Shown one piece after another: positions 59,929-64,000 of a stretch of DNA of 64,000 bases. The DNA lies in the NCBI GenBank assembly GCA_000508965.1, contig BAHV02000010.1, forward strand, positions 558,001-622,000, given 5' to 3'. This DNA is from Dielma sp000508965 (GTDB lineage Bacteria > Bacillota_I > Bacilli_A > Erysipelotrichales > Erysipelotrichaceae). Position 1 is the first letter of the stretch. Every line of letters begins with the position of its first letter. Below the pieces are notes generated by a model. The model did no database searches and was not told the DNA's origin. It saw only the letters and a list, made by a program, of their open reading frames with translations. A program made the translations under genes and the position numbers.

Positions 59929-61926
59929 ATGAATATTGTTGGACAAGTGATTAACGGATATTTATTTGAAGAAGCGCTTGGAAGTGGGAGTTTTGGTGCT
60001 GTATATAGAGTATCAAAAGAAAATAATGTATATGCTGCAAAAGTTTTATCAGAAACCTATATTTTAGATGAATTTAAGAACGAACAAAATCGAATAACAA
60101 GAGAAATAGATGTTTTAAAGAATGTAAAAGGAGAAAATCTGATTGTATATCAGGAAGACTTTTACTTTAAAAATGAGTTTGGCATAATGGAATATGTTAT
60201 AGTAATGGAGTATTTTCCAGGAAGGACTTTAAGAAGTTTTTTGAAAAATGATGTTGAACTGGAAACGTTGATTCACATATTTGTAAGCGTATTGCATGGC
60301 GTAAGGGATTTGCATAATACTATTATTGAAAATGCGGGTATTATTCATAGAGATTTAAAACCAGACAATATAATGATTGATGATAATCTAAATGTAAAAA
60401 TAATTGATTATGGTTTGAGCAAAATAATAGATTTTTCCTCAATAACATCAACAGGAACTCAAATCGGTTCACCGCTATATATGTCTCCAGAACAATTGAA
60501 GGATAGCAAACATATTGATTATAGAGCAGATATATATGCATTAGGAATAATTTTATATGAAATGCTGACTAAAAATATTCCCTATAAAGCTTCAACATTA
60601 CCCGAGTTATTGATGAAAATTCTGAATGATCCTATCATACCGCCAAAACAGTACAATCCAACTATAAGTGATGGGTTAGAAAATATTATATTTAAGGCAA
60701 CGGCAAAGGAACCATTTGCACGCTTTCAGACTGTTGATGAATTTATAGACGCATTTGATAAAAAGAATATTCAAGAAGAATTAGTAACTGTAGGAAAATA
60801 TTACGCGTGGGTATATCGAGAAAAAGATGTTACGGAACAGTTTGAGAAAGTTAATAAAGCAGATATAATTTATCCTATTCATGTTCAAAATTGGATGAAA
60901 AAACTGCATTTACATTTTGCTAATAACAATTTTGAGAATGTAATAATTGATCCATCAACTCAAAGATTGTCTTATGTTGCGTTTGGCAATACAAAAGGGC
61001 TTGTAGAATTGCCTTATGCGCCAGAAAAAGGCGTAATTTCCTTGGAATACTTACATAATCCTCAGAAACGAAAAGAGTATATAGATAAATGGTATGCGAC
61101 AGTTTCGATAGGGCAGAAATTAATTTTACCGTATCATTATATAAGTAATACCGATTATCCTGTAGAAAAAGTTGATGATTGGATTAGAATGAATATTCAA
61201 TTGATTGATGAAAGCTTACAGGTGGTCGAGGAAGGAAAAGAAAAATATGCAATGATATCAATTGGGCTTGGGCATTTGGTTTTTCAAGCCGATAAGATAT
61301 TATCATACTTTGTTCATGCGAAAGTAGACGGATTTATTGTGCAAGTTTCGGATATGAAACAGTTAAATGAGCAATCATTAGGGAGTTATCTTGAATTTAT
61401 GGTTGCTTTACAGAAATATACAAGTAAACCTGTTATTGCTTTGAAAGTTCCAATCCCTTTAGGACTAACATTGATTGCTAAGGGGATACATGGTTTTTCA
61501 CTTGGATTAGCAAGTATAGATTATTTCGATGAGCAATATATAAAGGAAGAAAAAGATTTATTTAATTTATACTCAAAATTTTATTTTCCACAAGTATTAT
61601 CTTTTTTGACTTATCCGAAAAAAGACACGTTTGCATTTGAACAAATATATAATTATTTTGGTGGATGCAATTGTAAGTGGTGTAATGGTAAATCGGCTAT
61701 TGAAATAGGTACTGGAGATAAAGGAGTACAGTTGCATCACTGGCAAATGATGATAGAAGAAGTGGATAAATTTAATCAGTATGCTGGAGAAGAACGTATT
61801 ATTTATTTAAGAGAACGTATTGATGTTGCACTGAAGAATTTGGATTCTATACCAAAGGAAATTATGGGGAGCCAAAAGAATACGGATTATTATAAACTGT
61901 TAAAGAATTTAAAGAAGATTGTTTGA
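59929..61926 (+). CDS. Ser/Thr protein kinase fused to a TGT-like barrel-type C-terminal region
   Basis: ATG 59929 lies eight bases after AGGAGG, giving 665 residues. The kinase domain covers residues 10-285: the glycine loop LGSGSFGAVY, Lys38 (YAAKVL), HRDLKPDN with Asp142, DYG with Asp160 in place of DFG, and SPEQL. All catalytic residues are present. Residues 300-665 look like a beta/alpha barrel with strands AMISIGLGHL, GFIVQVSD, VIALKVPIP and GFSLGLAS, then CNCKWC (Cys580, 582, 585) and HH at 603-604. That spacing matches the zinc site of tRNA-guanine transglycosylases and DpdA. There is no membrane helix. The gene is visibly AT-richer than its neighbours, as in transferred DNA. Confidence 0.8.
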   Translation: MNIVGQVINGYLFEEALGSGSFGAVYRVSKENNVYAAKVLSETYILDEFKNEQNRITREIDVLKNVKGENLIVYQEDFYFKNEFGIMEYVIVMEYFPGRTLRSFLKNDVELETLIHIFVSVLHGVRDLHNTIIENAGIIHRDLKPDNIMIDDNLNVKIIDYGLSKIIDFSSITSTGTQIGSPLYMSPEQLKDSKHIDYRADIYALGIILYEMLTKNIPYKASTLPELLMKILNDPIIPPKQYNPTISDGLENIIFKATAKEPFARFQTVDEFIDAFDKKNIQEELVTVGKYYAWVYREKDVTEQFEKVNKADIIYPIHVQNWMKKLHLHFANNNFENVIIDPSTQRLSYVAFGNTKGLVELPYAPEKGVISLEYLHNPQKRKEYIDKWYATVSIGQKLILPYHYISNTDYPVEKVDDWIRMNIQLIDESLQVVEEGKEKYAMISIGLGHLVFQADKILSYFVHAKVDGFIVQVSDMKQLNEQSLGSYLEFMVALQKYTSKPVIALKVPIPLGLTLIAKGIHGFSLGLASIDYFDEQYIKEEKDLFNLYSKFYFPQVLSFLTYPKKDTFAFEQIYNYFGGCNCKWCNGKSAIEIGTGDKGVQLHHWQMMIEEVDKFNQYAGEERIIYLRERIDVALKNLDSIPKEIMGSQKNTDYYKLLKNLKKIV

Positions 61927-61947
61927 TTAAGTTGGGTAGGTGGAATT

Positions 61948-62589
61948 ATGTTTGTAAACGAAAAAGAATTGGTGGAAAAATTGGTTCTTGATTTACAAGA
62001 AAGATTTGGGACTCAATATATTGTCAAAGAACTACGAGGAGGAAACAATATTGCAGATATAGTTTATACAACAGATATAAATAGAAGCACTATTGTATTT
62101 GATGAGTATTTTAATGCATATTACTATTTTAACGGAATTTATAATCACAAAAAAATAAGTCTGAATGAAATGAAAATTACAGATGAAAGGGTGAACAGGA
62201 AATTTCATCATTTTCTTCGTGAGTTAGAAAATCTTGGCTATATTAAAATTAGTGGAAATTATATTACTTCTGTAAAAAAAATTGATGCTGTTACTAAGAA
62301 TTTTATTGCTGTAGAAGCGAAAATTTCTGACTGGAAAGCCGGATTAGAGCAAGCCATTAGATATAAACAATATGCAAATGAAGTATATGTTGCATTAAGC
62401 TCTGAATATGTGCAGAAAGTAGATAGGCAACAATTTAGAGAGTTAAATATAGGTTTGATGAGTGTGTCTGCTGGAAAACTTAAAATATCTATTAGAGCTA
62501 GAAAACAGCCAGTAGAAAAATTAGATATCCAATATTATATTGCTGATAGATTTTTAAAACAATTAAAATTATCAGAAATGTTAGAATAG
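61948..62589 (+). CDS. PD-(D/E)XK nuclease-like protein with internal winged-helix-like insert
   Basis: This 213-residue protein starts 21 bases after the kinase gene, with GGTAGGTGG upstream. A nuclease-type core is split: Asp37 in RGGNNIADIVY, then Glu123 and Lys125 in FIAVEAKISDWKAGLEQAIRY (written to mark residues 119-139), followed by the usual Q-x-Y helix and a VYVALS strand. Between them, residues 65-115 form a small helical HTH-like insert (NRKFHHFLRELENLGYIKI). The sense is of a restriction-like domain. AT-rich, it shares the same origin as the kinase gene. Confidence 0.6.
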   Translation: MFVNEKELVEKLVLDLQERFGTQYIVKELRGGNNIADIVYTTDINRSTIVFDEYFNAYYYFNGIYNHKKISLNEMKITDERVNRKFHHFLRELENLGYIKISGNYITSVKKIDAVTKNFIAVEAKISDWKAGLEQAIRYKQYANEVYVALSSEYVQKVDRQQFRELNIGLMSVSAGKLKISIRARKQPVEKLDIQYYIADRFLKQLKLSEMLE

Positions 62590-62787
62590 TAGAGAAAAAA
62601 TGATACAGAGCAATTGTGCATTAGAAATTGGTAAGTCAGAAGAAGATATTGATGATATGAACGAAGATTAAATTGTGAATCAGAGTGATGTAGATTTTAT
62701 ATTAGCTATGTATTTGTGGGAAAAGGGTTGCACGAACAGTATTCGTACTGCAGAAATATTTTTGTGATTTTGTGGGGATATGTTCTC

Positions 62788-62875
62788 ATTTGATATGCAC
62801 GTCGAGACTGTTGTGTTGCTTTCCAAGGGATAAATCAAACCCAAGAAGGTTCGTGTGGAGTTTTCGCTGATGTAA
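62788..62875 (+). pseudogene. second fragment of a methyltransferase 3' end
   Basis: It reads FDMHVETVVLLSKG, a stop, then IKPKKVRVEFSLM and a stop. FDM-HVETVVLLS matches the end of RlmD (PFDMFPRTAHVETVVLLS) with five residues deleted. The following KKVRVEFSL belongs to an alternative tail type. The bases CACGTCGAGAC are identical in both copies (59473 and 62798). It closes the far side of the inserted island. Confidence 0.8.
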
Positions 62876-62894
62876 GGCATATTTGAATGAGGAG

Positions 62895-62928
62895 CCGCTA
62901 TGTGGATATCGTCTGCATAGCGGTTTTT
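62895..62928 (+). terminator. terminator at the end of the island
   Basis: CCGCTATG and CATAGCGG arms, then T5. Confidence 0.85.
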
Positions 62929-62960
62929 GTTCCCAGTTTGTAACTTTTCGAAGAACAGAC

Positions 62961-62989
62961 TTGACAACGATGCAGTTGTTTGTTATTAT
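62961..62989 (+). promoter_or_regulatory. promoter of the marR-ABC operon
   Basis: TTGACA, a 17-base spacer and TATTAT, directly abutting the palindromic operator. Confidence 0.8.
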
Positions 62990-62990
62990 G

Positions 62991-63004
62991 TGTAGCATGC
63001 TACA
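62991..63004. promoter_or_regulatory. MarR operator, copy 1
   Basis: TGTAGCATGCTACA is a perfect 14-base palindrome overlapping the predicted transcription start of marR. A near-identical site lies in front of the ABC gene. Confidence 0.75.
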
Positions 63005-63024
63005 TTAATAGGAGGACATTGCTT

Positions 63025-63441
63025 ATGATGAAAAATGATGTTGGCTATTTGATTAAGAGCATCAATGACAAGATGACGGTCAAAGTCGACGCAGAATTGA
63101 AGCAGTACAATTTAACAATGTCTCAATGCAGGGTCTTTACCTATCTGGGCAGCCGTGGCGGACAGGCAACACAAAAGGAAATTGAGGTCTTTTTAGATGT
63201 TGCTCATCCTACTGTTGTGGGCATTGTTTCTCGCATGAAACAAAACGGCTATGTGACTTGCTGGACAAGCGAGGACAAGCGAAACAAAAACGTGAAACTC
63301 ACACCCCGAGCGGAAGCGATCGACAGCGAAATGCAGAAGAAAGTACAAGCCAGTGAAGAAATGCTTTTAGCACCGCTTTCGCCGGAAAACCGTGAGCATC
63401 TACGGGTATTGTTGTCGATAGTTGCAGACCATTTAGCGTAA
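63025..63441 (+). CDS. MarR family transcriptional regulator
   Basis: The start is ATG 63025, nine bases after AGGAGG (a second ATG follows directly), giving 138 residues. The winged helix has YLGSRGGQATQKEIEVFLDV, the recognition helix AHPTVVGIVSRMKQNGYV and the wing SEDKRNKNVKLTPRAE (together residues 50-105). MarR proteins usually repress themselves and an adjacent exporter until a small molecule binds. The downstream ABC transporter genes and the two operators fit this exactly. Confidence 0.93.
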   Translation: MMKNDVGYLIKSINDKMTVKVDAELKQYNLTMSQCRVFTYLGSRGGQATQKEIEVFLDVAHPTVVGIVSRMKQNGYVTCWTSEDKRNKNVKLTPRAEAIDSEMQKKVQASEEMLLAPLSPENREHLRVLLSIVADHLA

Positions 63442-63464
63442 AAGTCGATTGATGATCGGCTTTT
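63440..63464 (+). terminator. weak hairpin between marR and the ABC gene
   Basis: AAAAGTCGAT pairs with ATCGGCTTTT, with one T-G pair. Only four T follow, so partial read-through is likely. Confidence 0.5.
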
Positions 63465-63478
63465 ATATAACCTTTATA

Positions 63479-63492
63479 TGTAGCGTGCTACA
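63479..63492. promoter_or_regulatory. MarR operator, copy 2
   Basis: TGTAGCGTGCTACA differs from copy 1 by one base. It lies just upstream of the ABC exporter gene. Confidence 0.7.
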
Positions 63493-63514
63493 CGAAAGCA
63501 AATAGGAGGACACT

Positions 63515-64000
63515 ATGATAAAAACCTTGCTGGGGAGCCTGCGGGAATATAAAAAGGGCTCCATTCTCACAATTTTGCTGTCCGTTCTGGAGGCAGCCTT
63601 TGAAATACTGATACCGCTTCGTATGGCGGATCTAATCGATCAGGGAATTAATCAGGGAAATATGGCGGTCGTCTGGAAGTTTGGTATCGCAATTTTGATT
63701 TTTGCGGTGCTGCAATTGCTGACCGGTGTTCTTTCAGCGCACGTTGCCGCAAAAGCTGCAGTAGGCTTTTCGGCGAATCTAAGGCAGGATATGTATGACA
63801 ATGTACAGACATTTTCCTTTTCCAACATTGATAAATTTTCCACTGCATCCATCGTTACCCGTCTGACTACTGATGTGACCAATATTCAGAATGCCTATCA
63901 AATGCTCATTCGCATGGCAATCCGCGGGCCGGTCATGCTGGTGTTTTCCATGATCGTGTCCTTCCGCATCAATACGACTCTTGCCCTTATCTTCCTTGCG
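63515..64000 (+). CDS. ABC exporter permease/ATPase, 3'-truncated by window end
   Basis: ATG 63515 follows AGGAGGA, and the frame is open to the last base, giving 162 visible residues. Two to four membrane helices are seen (SILTILLSVLEAAFEILIPL, GIAILIFAVLQLLTGVL), with the exporter loop FSNIDKFSTASIVTRLTTDV before the third helix. It is the N-terminal half of a type I ABC half-transporter, probably one of a heterodimeric drug-efflux pair controlled by the MarR protein. The ATPase domain lies outside the window. Confidence 0.88.
   Translation, partial: MIKTLLGSLREYKKGSILTILLSVLEAAFEILIPLRMADLIDQGINQGNMAVVWKFGIAILIFAVLQLLTGVLSAHVAAKAAVGFSANLRQDMYDNVQTFSFSNIDKFSTASIVTRLTTDVTNIQNAYQMLIRMAIRGPVMLVFSMIVSFRINTTLALIFLA

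Noticed and set aside
62599..62670. A 23-codon ORF after the nuclease-like gene
   Set aside because: No ribosome site at proper spacing and no conserved features; too short to support.
1..64000. tRNA genes, CRISPR arrays, insertion sequences or an intact prophage
   Set aside because: No repeat-spacer arrays, transposase or phage structural genes, or cloverleaf sequences were found by reading. A dedicated tRNA scan could still find one.

Overview
The window reads as chromosomal DNA of a low-GC Gram-positive (Bacillota). The signs are T-box leaders, a CIRCE heat-shock operator, a HisZ-dependent short HisG, PRD, RpiR and WYL regulators, AGGAGG ribosome sites and many U-tailed terminators. Gene content fits an Erysipelotrichia-like gut bacterium best, but that is an inference from impression and not from marker-gene analysis. 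I saw no tRNA, rRNA, CRISPR array, complete insertion sequence, prophage or replication origin.

Layout. (1) 1-6786: a regulated catabolic operon: PRD/EIIB-like activator (5' end outside the window), amidohydrolase, single-PRD protein, SFCGS glycine-rich protein, DUF4312, two DUF4311/DUF4310 membrane proteins, DgaE-type ammonia lyase and KDGP aldolase. (2) 6787-17415: a secreted cell-wall-bound protein behind two inverted repeats, a pentapeptide-repeat gene with a decayed duplicate of its 3' end, Smr protein, Tex, SGNH hydrolase, C_GCAxxG family protein, ACT/PFL pair, SLOG protein, flavin-type oxidoreductase, and a small membrane gene broken by one stop. (3) 17416-22110: CIRCE-controlled htpG, an RpiR regulator preceded by a coupled 13-codon reading frame, a DUF7916-like barrel protein and a membrane-anchored helical-repeat protein. 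(4) 22150-29812: His T-box followed by hisZGDCBHAFIE. (5) 29816-38704: PAP2 phosphatase, TfoX-C protein, a decayed AAA ATPase, an orphan CofE-like ligase, SPL-type radical SAM protein, GNAT-YoaP acetyltransferase, WYL regulator, decayed coding DNA, a broken MerR region, flavoprotein, esterase and HEAT-like protein. (6) 38716-44592: leuA-leuC-leuD-leuB-ilvE on the minus strand behind a second T-box. (7) 44634-59616: an acidic protein with a triplicated motif, an ABC-F gene behind a probable attenuator with a 39-codon leader ORF, an M15-type peptidase, a DUF6323/DUF6179-like pair, an ABC exporter, M18 aminopeptidase, monooxygenase, DegV, DUF1836 and an RlmD-type RNA methyltransferase. (8) 59612-62928: an AT-rich accessory island at the 3' end of the methyltransferase gene. 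It carries a Ser/Thr kinase fused to a C-terminal region resembling tRNA-guanine-transglycosylase barrels, and a PD-(D/E)XK-like protein. Alternative fragments of the methyltransferase 3' end flank it on both sides. (9) 62961-64000: a MarR regulator and an ABC exporter (cut by the window end), each preceded by a copy of the same 14-bp palindrome.

The strongest candidate for an undescribed system is the two-gene island at 59929-62589. The DUF4310/4311/4312-SFCGS module in region 1 is the second: a conserved-looking but functionally unassigned set of membrane and small proteins next to a sugar-acid lyase and aldolase.
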